A stretch of 64,000 nt of DNA from Vibrio sp. RE88 (GCF_013113835.1 NZ_VTYQ01000005.1:372001-436000), one strand, 5' to 3'; counted from the stretch's first letter, positions 1 to 8,589 are shown. Notes: generated from the letters alone by a model not told the origin. Translations and numbers: made by a program.

Positions 1-1
1 T

Positions 2-2131
2 GCGACTGTTGGTGCTGTACTACCAGGCGATTTCAAAATCAAAAAAGCAAAACTACGTGGTCAACCATCACATGGCATGCTGTGTTCATTCTCTGAGCTA
101 GGAATCGACGTTGAATCAGATGGCATCATGGAACTAGCAGAAGACGCAGCAATCGGTACTGATTTCCGCGAATTCCTAGGCCTTGACGACGTAACAGTAG
201 ACGTAGACCTAACAGCTAACCGCGCTGACTGCTTCAGCATCCGTGGTATGGCGCGTGAAGTTGGCGTACTGAACCGTGCTGACGTAACTGAGCCTGCAGT
301 TAACCCTGTTGCTCCAGCGATTGACGACACTGTTTCTATCGAAGTGAAAGCACCTGCTGCATGTCCACGTTACCTTGGCCGTGTGGTTAAGAACGTAAAC
401 GTTCAAGCTGAAACTCCGCTATGGATGCAAGAGAAACTGCGCCGTTGTGGTATCCGCTCTATCGACCCAGTGGTAGACATCACTAACTTTATTCTTCTAG
501 AGCAAGGCCAGCCAATGCACGCATTTGATCTTGCTAAGATCGAAGGCGGTATCGTCGTTCGTATGGCAGAGCAGGGCGAGAAGCTAACTCTTCTAGATGG
601 CAACGAAGCTGAGCTAAACGCAGATACTCTCGTTGTCGCAGACCACAACAAAGCACTTGCTATCGCAGGTATCTTCGGTGGTGAAGAGTCTGGTGTAACG
701 ACTGAGACTAAAGACGTGCTACTTGAGTGTGCATTCTTCGCACCAGACCACATCCGTGGCCGCGCTCGTAGCTACGGTCTACACACTGATTCTTCAATGC
801 GTTTTGAGCGTGGTGTCGATTTCGCACTACAAACCAGCGCAATGGAGCGTGCAACAGAACTTCTCGTTGAGATCTGTGGCGGTGAAGTAGCCCCTGTTGT
901 TGCTGAAGAGTCACAAGCTGACCTACCAAAAGCAAATACAGTGTCACTACGTCGCACTAAACTAGACAGCCTACTAGGCCACCACATTGCAGACAGCGAT
1001 GTTGTTGAAATCCTAGAGCGTCTTGGCCTAACAGTATCAACAACTGACACTGGTTGGACAGCGACAGCACCGACATGGCGTTTTGATATCGCAATCGAGC
1101 AAGACCTAATTGAAGAAGTAGGTCGCATCTACGGTTACGATAATATCCCTAACCAAAACCCAGCGGCAGCACTTAAGATGCACGACCACGTTGAAGCGAA
1201 CATTCCGCTAAAACGCGTTCGTAACCTACTTGTTGACCGTGGTTACCAAGAAGCAATCACTTACAGCTTCGTTGAGCCAGAGCAGCAGAAGCTTGTTGTT
1301 CCAGGTGTTGAGCCGCTAATCCTGCCATTCCCAATCTCTGCGGATATGTCAGCAATGCGTCTAGGCCTAATCCAAGGTCTACTAAACACTGTTGTTCACA
1401 ACCAGAAACGTCAACAGCCACGTGTTCGTCTATTCGAATACGGCCTACGTTTCATCCCTTGTGAGTCTGCTGAAAACGGCATGCGCCAAGAGCCTATGCT
1501 TGCAGGTGTTATCGCGGGTACTCGCAGCGAAGAGCACTGGGACATCGAAACCAACACGGTTGATTTCTTTGATCTGAAAGGCGATCTAGAAGCCGTTCTT
1601 GAGCTTACTGCAAACGAAAACGCTTACTCTTTTGCTGCGCTTTCGGCTGAAGATAAAGCAGCGAACCCAGCACTTCACCCAGGTCAATCTGCTGCAATCA
1701 TCGTTGATGGTAAGCAAGTAGGTGTAATCGGTACAGTTCACCCTGAGCTTGAGCGTAAGTTTGGTCTAAACGGCCGTACTATCGTATTCGAAGTGGAATG
1801 GTCTGCAATCAACACTAAAGTGATTCCAGAAGCTGTGCAGCTTTCTAAGTTCCCATCAAACCGTCGTGACATCGCGGTCGTTGTTGACGAAGCAGTCGCT
1901 TCTGGCGACATCGTTGCAGCATGTCTAGAACAAGGTGGCGAGTTCCTGAAAGACGCGAAACTATTCGACGTTTATGTTGGTAAGGGCGTTGAAGAAGGTA
2001 AGAAGAGTCTAGCAATCGCACTGACGCTACAATCTGTAGAGCGTACGCTAGAAGATGCCGACATTGCTGGCGCGGTTGACGCTATCGTTGCTCACGTATC
2101 TGAGAAGTTCGGCGCGTCACTACGTGACTAA
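2..2131 (+). CDS. pheT: Phenylalanyl-tRNA synthetase beta subunit, 5' end outside window
   Basis: This is the beta chain of the cytoplasmic alpha2beta2 enzyme that charges tRNA-Phe. The reading frame is open from base 2, so the ATG at 77 is internal; about 710 of the usual ~795 residues are present. The first visible residues ([10 protein letters not shown]) are the end of the EMAP-like tRNA-binding domain. After them come the B3/B4 editing region, the B5 domain, the catalytic-like core, and the C-terminal ferredoxin-fold anticodon-binding domain with the [14 protein letters not shown] motif. The stop is followed by a strong terminator. pheS would lie upstream. ihfA, which I recall as the usual downstream gene in vibrios, is absent here. 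The last 135 coding bases recur in diverged form at 7156-7290. Confidence 0.97.
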   Translation, partial: ATVGAVLPGDFKIKKAKLRGQPSHGMLCSFSELGIDVESDGIMELAEDAAIGTDFREFLGLDDVTVDVDLTANRADCFSIRGMAREVGVLNRADVTEPAVNPVAPAIDDTVSIEVKAPAACPRYLGRVVKNVNVQAETPLWMQEKLRRCGIRSIDPVVDITNFILLEQGQPMHAFDLAKIEGGIVVRMAEQGEKLTLLDGNEAELNADTLVVADHNKALAIAGIFGGEESGVTTETKDVLLECAFFAPDHIRGRARSYGLHTDSSMRFERGVDFALQTSAMERATELLVEICGGEVAPVVAEESQADLPKANTVSLRRTKLDSLLGHHIADSDVVEILERLGLTVSTTDTGWTATAPTWRFDIAIEQDLIEEVGRIYGYDNIPNQNPAAALKMHDHVEANIPLKRVRNLLVDRGYQEAITYSFVEPEQQKLVVPGVEPLILPFPISADMSAMRLGLIQGLLNTVVHNQKRQQPRVRLFEYGLRFIPCESAENGMRQEPMLAGVIAGTRSEEHWDIETNTVDFFDLKGDLEAVLELTANENAYSFAALSAEDKAANPALHPGQSAAIIVDGKQVGVIGTVHPELERKFGLNGRTIVFEVEWSAINTKVIPEAVQLSKFPSNRRDIAVVVDEAVASGDIVAACLEQGGEFLKDAKLFDVYVGKGVEEGKKSLAIALTLQSVERTLEDADIAGAVDAIVAHVSEKFGASLRD

Positions 2132-2155
2132 TCACTTCTGATTAGATAGAAAACC

Positions 2156-2183
2156 AAAGGCCTCGCAATCGCGAGGCCTTTTT
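2156..2183 (+). terminator. pheT intrinsic terminator
   Basis: The hairpin has arms AAAGGCCTCGC and GCGAGGCCTTT with a 4-base loop, followed by a T-rich run. It starts 25 bases after the pheT stop. A near copy of this hairpin lies at 5188-5210. Confidence 0.9.
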
Positions 2184-2223
2184 GTTTTCTGGCCCTAAAC
2201 CACCTTCTTTAGAAGGTGGTGAT

Positions 2224-2251
2224 CGTTCTTTTGGGCTGTGCCCGAAGAACG
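2224..2251 (+). promoter_or_regulatory. IS200 leader hairpin upstream of tnpA
   Basis: Arms CGTTCTT and AAGAACG enclose a GGGC/GCCC inner stem. In characterised IS200 elements a leader stem-loop of this kind limits read-through and tnpA translation. That role is inferred here from position and family. Confidence 0.55.
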
Positions 2252-2304
2252 CTCATGTTCAAGATGTCCTCGTTTGCAACCAACAAATGAAGGAAATAAC
2301 GAAC

Positions 2305-2751
2305 ATGAGCAGATATGAATCCGCTTCACACGTTTATCATCGGTGCCAATATCATATTGTTTGGACACCTAAATATCGACTAAAGATTCTGAAAGGAAAT
2401 TTAGGCAAAGAGCTCTATCGGAGTATCTACGTTTACAGCAATATGAAGAAATGCAAGGTTGTCGAGCTTAACGTCCAAATTGATCATGTCCATTTAGTCG
2501 TGAGGCTTCCGTCGAGCATGAGTATCTCAAATTACATGGGGTTTGTTAAAGGTCGTACAGCGATTAGGTTGTTTAACAAATTTCCGTATTTGAGAAAGAA
2601 AAAGCTCTGGGGTAATAAGTTCTGGCAACGAGGTTACTTTGTTGATTCGGTAGGGATGAACGAGGAAATTATACGTAGATATGTCAGGCATCAAGATCGT
2701 GTGGGAAAAGAAGAAGAGGAGCGACAAATGCTTCTAGGGTTAGATAAATAG
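2305..2751 (+). CDS. tnpA: IS200-type Y1 transposase
   Basis: A 148-residue single-domain HUH/Y1 transposase, full length for the IS200 family. It carries out single-strand excision and insertion of its own element. The HUH motif is visible as HVH in QIDHVHLVV. The nucleophilic tyrosine is probably the Y in the C-terminal helix EEIIRRYVRHQ. The start at 2305 (MSRYESASHVYH) matches the family N-terminus better than the in-frame upstream starts at 2182 and 2287. No frameshift or stop is seen, so the element may be active. It is too short, and lacks the N-terminal features, to be a REP-associated RAYT. Confidence 0.93.
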   Translation: MSRYESASHVYHRCQYHIVWTPKYRLKILKGNLGKELYRSIYVYSNMKKCKVVELNVQIDHVHLVVRLPSSMSISNYMGFVKGRTAIRLFNKFPYLRKKKLWGNKFWQRGYFVDSVGMNEEIIRRYVRHQDRVGKEEEERQMLLGLDK

Positions 2752-2815
2752 CAGTGAGCCCCCTTATAGGGGGCCAACCAAAGCCACCTGCTATGCAGGT
2801 GGATTTTTACTTGGG

Positions 2816-3110
2816 GCAAAAGGAGTAGTGCGCTAACTCATTAGTGGACATTTTCGTGTTACAATTTCTGGTAAATGTCGGGCTTTCGGATAAAATTGAC
2901 TAGGGCAAAATGAAAGACCTGACCCCGAGCACTTTTTACAAATGTGCCAGTGCTTCGCCCTAAACTTATAATTCATGGATAACTACAGGCATGGCAAATT
3001 CAGTTGTGAGAGCTAGTGCGATGTATGACATAACACTAGCGAAAGTGTGGTTTTAGGTGCGCACTAAGTGCCGATACGATAAATTGTTACATTCATGCAG
3101 TAACATCGAG
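2816..3110. other. Non-coding stretch between IS200 and the FG-GAP gene
   Basis: No credible gene is visible. The stretch contains one arm of an inverted repeat pair at 2906-2927 and is otherwise unremarkable AT-rich sequence. It is the 3' flank of the minus-strand FG-GAP gene; I see no clear intrinsic terminator for that gene. Confidence 0.5.
2906..2927 (+). repeat. Left copy of an inverted 22-bp repeat flanking the FG-GAP gene
   Basis: The core is AAGACCTGACCCCG. It pairs in inverted orientation with 5055-5076, matching at 19 of 22 positions by hand count. Together they enclose the FG-GAP lipoprotein gene. From memory, similar AAGACCTGACCCC strings are dispersed in gammaproteobacterial genomes, sometimes near RAYT transposase genes; I could not verify this. 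Confidence 0.55.
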
Positions 3111-4544
3111 TTAATAAAGATAAACCGCGCCAGACGTGGAAGTCCCATTGTTCTCTTCATTACCAGAGTTGACCCCTGTTCCATCTGAAGCCTCGTAGGG
3201 CGCCCCCACAGCCAGCATATTACCATCTGATGATAAGGCGATTGAAAAACCAAAGTAATCAAAATATTCGGAGTTAGAAGCCTTTATGTAGGCTTCTTGA
3301 ACCCATGTCGAGGTAATGTAACGGAAGAGATAAACCGCGCCAGACTTGGCAGCATTATTGTTAGCTCCAGCATCAGAATTGACCCCTTTTCCATCTGAAG
3401 CCTCATAAATAGCCCCCACAGCCAGTGTATTACCATCTGACGATAAGGCTACTGAATAACCAAACCTATCACCCATTTCAGTATTAGAAGCCTTTATGTA
3501 GGCTTCTTGAGCCCATGTCGAAGCACTGTAACGGAAGAGATAAACCGCTCCAGACTTGGTTGCATTATTGTTAATTTCTGTACCAGAGTTGACTCCCGTT
3601 CCATCTGAACTCTCACCATACGCCCCCACTGCCAGAGTATTACCATCTGAAGATAAGGCGACGGATATACCAAAATTATCATAATGATCGGTATTAGAGG
3701 CCTTGACGTAGGCTTCCTGAGCCCATTTAGATGCACTATAGCGGAAGAGATAAACCGCGCCAGAATCGGATGCACTATAATTCGCTTCAGTATCTGAGTT
3801 GACTCCTGTTCCATTTGAACCCTCACCATGCGCCCCCACTGCCAGCGTATTACCATCTGATGATAAGGCGACTGAGTTACCAAATCTATCATTACCATCA
3901 GTGTTAGAAGCCTTGATGTAGGCTTCCTGAGCCCATTTAGATGCACTATAGCGGAAGAGATAAACCGCGCCAGAATTGTAATTATTATAGTCAACTTGAG
4001 TACCAGAGTTGACCCCCGTTCCAATTGAGTCCTCACCATAAGCACCCACAGCCAAAGTATTGCCATCAGATGATAAAGCGATTGAATGGCCAAACCTATC
4101 TTCATACTCAGCATTAGAGGCCTTGATGTAGGCTTCCTGAGCCCATTTAGATGCACTGTAGCGGAAGAGATAAACAGCGCCAGACTTGGTTGCATTATTG
4201 TTATCTCGGTGGCCAGATTTGACTCCTCTTACCTTTGCCGTACCTCCCAAAAACGCACCTACAGCCAGCGTATTGCCATCAGATGATAAGGCGACTGCAC
4301 TACCAAAGTTATCACCAAGTTCAGGTTTTATGTAAGCTTCCTGAATCCATGTGGATGCACTATACCGAAAGAGGTAAACCGCGCCACCAATCTTAGCATT
4401 ATTGTCATCTTGGTGACCTGAGTTGATCCCCGTTCCACCAGAAGCTTCATACGGCGCCGCCACAGCTAGCGTGTTGCCATCAGATGATAAGGCGATTGAA
4501 CTACCAAATGCGTCACCAGAATCAGTGTTGGAGGCCTTTATGTA
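3111..4544 (-). repeat. Seven tandem ~205-210 bp coding repeats
   Basis: Each unit encodes one FG-GAP blade. Units are strongly similar at DNA level, with shared segments for ALSSDGNTLAVGA and GAVYLFRYSAS, and they vary mainly between these blocks. Such identity invites copy-number change by recombination or slippage. This is not a CRISPR: the units are coding and far too long. Confidence 0.85.
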
Positions 4545-4931
4545 CTGAATGAGGGGCGTTAATTCTTGAGGTGTCAAGGACCTTTTATTTGATACAATTT
4601 CACCAGAAGAATTCTTTGCAATAACAAAATATTCAGATGTTAAATTTTTGATGACACCAATATCATTTACGATGACGCTAGTAGTCGTAGATGTTGCGAG
4701 TACATCACAAGACTTTGGCATTGATACATCTTTTCTACACAGTAAGTACTCATTGGCATTGTCAGAAGCTACCCATGTAAAAGTTGTTGCCTTATCGTCC
4801 ATTGATGGTGAGATTGTGATTAGGTCAAATTCTAATGATATTTTATTAGGCGTTGTACTACTAGATAAACAACCAGCCAACATCAACACAACTGACAACG
4901 CTATTGTAATTTTTTTATTTGATATGAACAT
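3111..4931 (-). CDS. FG-GAP repeat lipoprotein
   Basis: A 606-residue putative lipoprotein, probably envelope-anchored. Residues 1-21 form a lipoprotein signal with lipobox LAGC (Cys21). Residues about 30-125 look like a fibronectin-III-like domain. From residue 130 there are seven tandem repeats of about 68-70 residues with the pattern FG.S.ALSSDGNTLAVGA, then SGAVYLFRY and W.QEAY.K, which is an FG-GAP/beta-propeller blade pattern. Seven blades could close one propeller. The protein ends exactly at the last blade strand (GAVYLY). Function is unknown; relatives are usually called integrin-like or FG-GAP proteins. The gene is flanked by an inverted repeat pair and lies in a mosaic region, so transfer is likely. 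Confidence 0.88.
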   Translation of the reverse strand: MFISNKKITIALSVVLMLAGCLSSSTTPNKISLEFDLITISPSMDDKATTFTWVASDNANEYLLCRKDVSMPKSCDVLATSTTTSVIVNDIGVIKNLTSEYFVIAKNSSGEIVSNKRSLTPQELTPLIQYIKASNTDSGDAFGSSIALSSDGNTLAVAAPYEASGGTGINSGHQDDNNAKIGGAVYLFRYSASTWIQEAYIKPELGDNFGSAVALSSDGNTLAVGAFLGGTAKVRGVKSGHRDNNNATKSGAVYLFRYSASKWAQEAYIKASNAEYEDRFGHSIALSSDGNTLAVGAYGEDSIGTGVNSGTQVDYNNYNSGAVYLFRYSASKWAQEAYIKASNTDGNDRFGNSVALSSDGNTLAVGAHGEGSNGTGVNSDTEANYSASDSGAVYLFRYSASKWAQEAYVKASNTDHYDNFGISVALSSDGNTLAVGAYGESSDGTGVNSGTEINNNATKSGAVYLFRYSASTWAQEAYIKASNTEMGDRFGYSVALSSDGNTLAVGAIYEASDGKGVNSDAGANNNAAKSGAVYLFRYITSTWVQEAYIKASNSEYFDYFGFSIALSSDGNMLAVGAPYEASDGTGVNSGNEENNGTSTSGAVYLY

Positions 4932-5054
4932 AATACTATTTAGGAATTAATTAATGATTTTAACAAAAAAATCAGCATCAAAGATAACAAACCTGAATAA
5001 ATATATATAGCGCGTTTGGGCGGTTTATTATTGCTTTTGCGTTAAAAGGAATAA

Positions 5055-5076
5055 CGGGGTCGGGTCTTGCCTTTTG
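5055..5076 (-). repeat. Right copy of the inverted 22-bp repeat
   Basis: On the minus strand it reads CAAAAGGCAAGACCCGACCC followed by CG, matching 2906-2927 at 19 of 22 positions. The pair has the geometry of the ends of a cargo-carrying cassette, but no transposase lies between them. Confidence 0.55.
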
Positions 5077-5187
5077 ACAATCATTACTTTTTCGTATGTC
5101 AAAATTAACTGAAAATCTATGTTCGTACATTAGCTCATAACACGTTTCGGGGCAAAAATGAGCTAGCTGGTCATTACCTCAGAAACC

Positions 5188-5217
5188 AAAGGCCTCGCAT
5201 TGCGAGGCCTTAGTGTT
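5188..5217 (-). terminator. Copy of the pheT terminator hairpin, downstream of the DUF3360 gene
   Basis: The arms AAGGCCTCGCA and TGCGAGGCCTT, and the preceding AGAAACC, closely match the pheT terminator at 2148-2181. Here the hairpin lies about 60 bases past the stop of the minus-strand DUF3360 gene and can terminate it (short T run on the minus strand). It may be a remnant of the original pheT downstream sequence. Confidence 0.6.
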
Positions 5218-5273
5218 TTTACTGCTATAGCCTAAAGGTAAAATACCCAAAAGCTTCAATTCGTATCTAAAGG

Positions 5274-6782
5274 TTATCGAAAGCTTGGGATAATCGCAGG
5301 TATCCCTGGCAGAAGCCCAACTAACGCCATCACACTGGTTAGCACCACAAACATAATGCCCGGCAACACCCAGCGGCTCATTTTACTCAGTTCACCGCTA
5401 CGTTCTTTACAACCGACTAAGCCTAAGTTGTCTAACAGCATAGTGAGCGACCAACCAAATGCAGGGTTTACTAGCGCTGATGAAAATACAACGATGGCGG
5501 CAGATTGAGTGGTTTTCCCTTCGCGCGTCATTTCCATTCCAGCTTCTAGCAATGGGACGAATACACCAACGATTAGCGCAACACAAAGTACAGGTTGCCA
5601 GATAGCTAAATCCATCGGGTAACCCCAAATTGCGGCGATGATACAAAACAGAGCCGTCAACAAAGCACCCGCAGGAATAGGGCGTTTAGCAATTGCTGCT
5701 GGCACGATGTAAGTCCCCCATGAAGAGGTGAAGTTAGTGCCACCGAGTAAAGAACCAAACGTCTGACGAATAGAAGCCGTGGTCATGGTGTCGTCAATGT
5801 TCATGTGTACTTTTTCGGTACGTTTTGGGTAGCTGATTTTTTGAAAGACCTGATGTCCTAAGAAGTCTGGTGACCACATAGCCACTGCTAAAATCGCAAA
5901 GGGTAACACCACCATGAAGTGTTCAATTGTCGGTAGGCCAAGCATCCAACCTGTATCTTCTCCCCACCAATACATAGGGTTCATGTTAGGTAAACCAGGC
6001 TCGGTTTGAAAAGTAAACGGTGCGCCCATCGCAAAAGCTAACGTGCCACCCAGCAAGCAACTAAGAGGTACGGCTAGCCAACGCTTACGGAAATGTTCCA
6101 ATAACGCATACAAAATAATGGTGCAAAAGATCACGACGAAAGCAATGTGACTCATACCAATTCCTTCAGCCCAAGCGAATAGCTTTTTGACTTGAGAAAC
6201 GGTCCCAACAAAGCCTAGGTAGAGCAATAAGCCGCCACACACGCCTTTACTGGTGAGATTAGCCAACATGCTGCCACCTTTACTGATGGCCAGCAATAAG
6301 CCAAACGCGCCAATCAGCAAGCCAAAGGCCATCGGGTGCCCGCCAGCGGCAACAACAATTGGAATCAAAGGGATGAGAGGGCCGTGTGTACCTGCGAGGT
6401 TAGCGGTTGGCAATAAAAAACCAGAGAAAAGAATAATGAAAACTGAAGCGATAAGTAATTCATAACGAACATTTTCTAGAATAAACCCTTCGTTTAGCCC
6501 CAGAGATCCGGCAAAGGTTGCTGCAATAGCACCCACCATTACCACTTTACCAATGGTCGCTGCCATTGCTGGGATGGTGTCTTCAATCTCAAATCGATAA
6601 TCTTTAAACGGCAAGTTTGGGCGCCAGCGTTTAGGCGACATAATTTGCAATTCGTGCTCTAGGTACTGCTCTCGAGACTCAAATTCAGAGCTTGGTTTGT
6701 GTTGTTGTTCATAAGTTAGTTGATCCTCATTGGGTTGAGGCTTATCTGTTCTTATATGTGTGGACTCTAAAGTACTGCTCAT
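5274..6782 (-). CDS. DUF3360 family multi-pass membrane protein
   Basis: A 502-residue inner-membrane protein with a hydrophilic N-terminal region of about 65 residues rich in Gln/Glu, followed by about ten to twelve hydrophobic segments. The length and the GTHGPLIPLIPIVVAAGGHP-type segment fit DUF3360, an uncharacterised family I know mainly from vibrios. The overall pattern resembles SulP/NCS2 anion or nucleobase transporters, so transport is a reasonable guess, but the substrate is unknown. The start has a good site (AAAGGAATC then ATG). The gene stands alone and lies between two partial copies of pheT 3' sequence. Confidence 0.75.
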   Translation of the reverse strand: MSSTLESTHIRTDKPQPNEDQLTYEQQHKPSSEFESREQYLEHELQIMSPKRWRPNLPFKDYRFEIEDTIPAMAATIGKVVMVGAIAATFAGSLGLNEGFILENVRYELLIASVFIILFSGFLLPTANLAGTHGPLIPLIPIVVAAGGHPMAFGLLIGAFGLLLAISKGGSMLANLTSKGVCGGLLLYLGFVGTVSQVKKLFAWAEGIGMSHIAFVVIFCTIILYALLEHFRKRWLAVPLSCLLGGTLAFAMGAPFTFQTEPGLPNMNPMYWWGEDTGWMLGLPTIEHFMVVLPFAILAVAMWSPDFLGHQVFQKISYPKRTEKVHMNIDDTMTTASIRQTFGSLLGGTNFTSSWGTYIVPAAIAKRPIPAGALLTALFCIIAAIWGYPMDLAIWQPVLCVALIVGVFVPLLEAGMEMTREGKTTQSAAIVVFSSALVNPAFGWSLTMLLDNLGLVGCKERSGELSKMSRWVLPGIMFVVLTSVMALVGLLPGIPAIIPSFR

Positions 6783-7155
6783 TTTGATTCCTTTCGTTCA
6801 CACTCTGAGGTGTGTTGTTCCAACAAACGTAACTTACTCCCGGCATTAAGAGGTAGCGGAGTAGTTAGTGTTTGCTACAAAGAATGCGACAAATCTCTAT
6901 TAGGTGTAACTTGAGTTATTATCAAAAAGTGAAGATGACTGACTAAGAATAGGGTCGGAAACAAGCAAGAATATCGTTGGTATTGGTGTAAAAAGCTTGA
7001 GGTTCACTGTTAAAGATAAAGAACAAGTACCCTATAAATAAACGCAATTATCGAAGTTGTTAGTACCTTAAACCAAACTGAAAAAAACAAATAGTCTCAG
7101 TGAGTTAGACATTAGTCGTAGAGTTAGCCTAAAGTATGAAGAGGTTAGATAATAG
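6783..7155. other. Non-coding stretch upstream of the DUF3360 gene
   Basis: AT-rich promoter-side DNA with no open frame that looks real. It ends abruptly at 7156, where the duplicated pheT tail begins. I see no recognisable operator. Confidence 0.5.
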
Positions 7156-7290
7156 GGTAAGAAGAGCCTAGCAATCGCACTGACGCTACAGTCAGTTGAG
7201 TGTACGCTTGAAGATGCTGATATTGCTGGTGTGGTTGACGCTATCGTAGCTCACGTCTCTGAGAAGTTTGGTGCGTCACTGCGTGACTAA
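7156..7290 (+). pseudogene. pheT: Diverged copy of the pheT 3' end
   Basis: These bases encode the last 44 residues of PheT (from [15 protein letters not shown] to the stop) with no start or upstream gene. The repeat continues past the stop to 7310, giving 155 bp matched to 1997-2151. I count 15 differences, about 90% identity. Nearly all fall in third codon positions; only two or so change a residue. Such a pattern means this tail diverged while it was still part of a working pheT, i.e. it comes from another lineage and is not a decayed copy of the local gene. Confidence 0.9.
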
Positions 7291-7311
7291 TCACTTCTGA
7301 TTAGATAGAAG

Positions 7312-7338
7312 AAACCCTGCTCAATCAGCAGGGTTTTT
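7312..7338 (+). terminator. Intrinsic terminator after the pheT remnant
   Basis: The arms AACCCTGCT and AGCAGGGTT enclose a 5-base loop, followed by TTT. It lies 22 bases after the remnant stop and about 20 bases beyond the end of the minus-strand DUF2165 gene, so it may act in both directions. It differs from the terminator of the intact pheT. Confidence 0.8.
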
Positions 7339-7357
7339 AATTACTGTTAGTAATGAA

Positions 7358-7864
7358 CTAGTCGTTGTTTGGTCTTGGCATCAGGACATAAATCAACGTC
7401 AAAATGATAAACATAGCGAAGGTGTATGCCTTCATCTGGCCATTCCATGAGTTTGCCCACATCGAGAACCACTCAGCGCCAACCACGCCAAAACCGAAAT
7501 ACCACACACCTAAAGCAACGGTAACACCAGCTACATAGAAAGCTTGACCTTTGGAGAATCCAGCTGCTTCACGTTTGAAGAACATAATTACCGCGCCGAT
7601 AACGCACAAAGCGCCCGCAAGGAACTCAAGTGCGATGATCAGATTGTAAAACACAGTGTGAAGTGTCGGAGAAGTGATCGCACGTCCATACAGGTTATCG
7701 CCTGTAAAAAATGCCTTCATTTGGTCCATAGCCAATACGTGTTGCACAAATTGGAAGTTTGTATTGTAGTCAATCACATTGTTATAGCTGACCAGTACGC
7801 AGAATACGCCCACATACATCGCGACAACGGCTTTCGAAATATCGAGAACCAAGCTTAATCTCAT
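7358..7864 (-). CDS. DUF2165 family small membrane protein
   Basis: A 168-residue protein with four predicted membrane segments (about residues 5-25, 70-92, 103-125 and 142-162). The conserved pattern NN..DY..N..FV.HV.AMD and the GxEW.W/MW.N.WNGQ.KA-type C-terminal part fit DUF2165, a family of unknown function. It is the last gene of a five-gene minus-strand cluster and overlaps the phosphoesterase by 4 bp (ATGA), so the two are translationally coupled. Its job is unknown. Confidence 0.75.
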   Translation of the reverse strand: MRLSLVLDISKAVVAMYVGVFCVLVSYNNVIDYNTNFQFVQHVLAMDQMKAFFTGDNLYGRAITSPTLHTVFYNLIIALEFLAGALCVIGAVIMFFKREAAGFSKGQAFYVAGVTVALGVWYFGFGVVGAEWFSMWANSWNGQMKAYTFAMFIILTLIYVLMPRPNND

Positions 7865-8589
7865 AGCACAACCTCATTTACAGTTATTGTTTGTTTTGAA
7901 ATAGTAAATTTGTTCATTCCGATACGTTCACTTCGATTGTATTCAGGAATGGAGTGATCAAATCCATAAGCGGTTGCTGGCGCCATGTACTGCGTAACAC
8001 CTTCTTTGGTGCAGGTGATATGATCATGACCATGACCACAAATAACTTCTCTGACGCCAGATTGCTTAAGGATGTTGAATATCTGTTGGTCGTTCTCAAG
8101 GCAGATGGCTTTCATCCACTCTGAGCCAACACGAATGACAGGGTGATGTACGACCACAATAGGATCTTTCTTCTTACGGATTTGCTTTCTCAGGTGAGCG
8201 ATACCGCGATTGTCTATTCTGCCTGAGCCGAGAGGGTGTCGAGCATCAATAGGCTTCTGACTTGAGTCGAGGAAAATGAAATCACGCCCTGCAATCTCAC
8301 ATTGATCCACCACCTGAATCAAAGAACCCTTCAGCTCATCTTTCATCAAGACGATATCGTCATGGTTACCTGCAATGGCATAAACCTGTTTTTTGCTATC
8401 AACGTGCTGGGAAACAAAACTCAGCAGCTTTGCATAGTCGCCTGTTTTAGGACCACAGCAGATATCACCGGTCAGCAGAATTGTGTCGCAATCACCATCA
8501 GCATTTGCAACATTCAGCGCCTTCTCTAGGTTTTGAAAGCTCGACTCATCGCTCAAATGGCAATCGCTAATTTGAAACACAGTACTCAT
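7861..8589 (-). CDS. Calcineurin-like metallophosphoesterase (CpdA-like)
   Basis: A 242-residue cytoplasmic protein with the full metallophosphoesterase motif set: D9-x-H11 (ISDCHL), GD at 41-42, GNHD at 74-77, HHP near residue 147 and GHGH near 190. This is the class III cyclic-nucleotide phosphodiesterase/CpdA type, which hydrolyses phosphodiesters using two metal ions. The real substrate is unknown, and its place in an XRE-VUT-DUF2165 cluster does not suggest housekeeping cAMP turnover. Its start overlaps the end of the upstream VUT-like gene by 23 bp. Confidence 0.85.
   Translation of the reverse strand: MSTVFQISDCHLSDESSFQNLEKALNVANADGDCDTILLTGDICCGPKTGDYAKLLSFVSQHVDSKKQVYAIAGNHDDIVLMKDELKGSLIQVVDQCEIAGRDFIFLDSSQKPIDARHPLGSGRIDNRGIAHLRKQIRKKKDPIVVVHHPVIRVGSEWMKAICLENDQQIFNILKQSGVREVICGHGHDHITCTKEGVTQYMAPATAYGFDHSIPEYNRSERIGMNKFTISKQTITVNEVVL

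Larger units (their letters stand above)
2190..2815 (+). mobile_element. IS200/IS605-family insertion sequence (IS200-like, tnpA only)
   Basis: A single Y1 transposase gene lies between two subterminal hairpins. The left one is at 2199-2220 (arms ACCACCTTC/GAAGGTGGT) and the right one at 2784-2802 (arms CCACCTGC/GCAGGTGG). These imperfect palindromes are what the Y1 transposase recognises in IS200 elements, which transpose as single strands and make no target duplication. The outer ends are approximate because they cannot be fixed without an empty site. No tnpB/IscB-type accessory gene is present. The element sits directly after the pheT terminator. Confidence 0.85.
4932..5273. other. Non-coding stretch between the FG-GAP and DUF3360 genes
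   Basis: The stretch contains the promoter side of the FG-GAP gene, the right arm of the inverted repeat (5055-5076) and a copy of the pheT terminator (5188-5217). No gene is visible. Confidence 0.5.

Noticed and set aside
77..2131. pheT starting at the ATG at 77
   Set aside because: The frame is open to the window edge and the upstream residues match the PheT tRNA-binding domain.
2182..2304. N-terminal extension of the IS200 transposase
   Set aside because: It spans the left-end hairpins of the element and has no similarity to transposases; the start at 2305 fits the family.
3494..4195. A 233-residue open frame on the minus strand inside the FG-GAP gene
   Set aside because: It is a shifted-frame shadow made long by the repeated units; the FG-GAP frame has the lipobox and the family pattern.
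3111..4544. Regularly spaced repeats that could suggest a CRISPR array
   Set aside because: Units are about 207 bp, coding and in frame; no short repeat/spacer structure and no cas genes.
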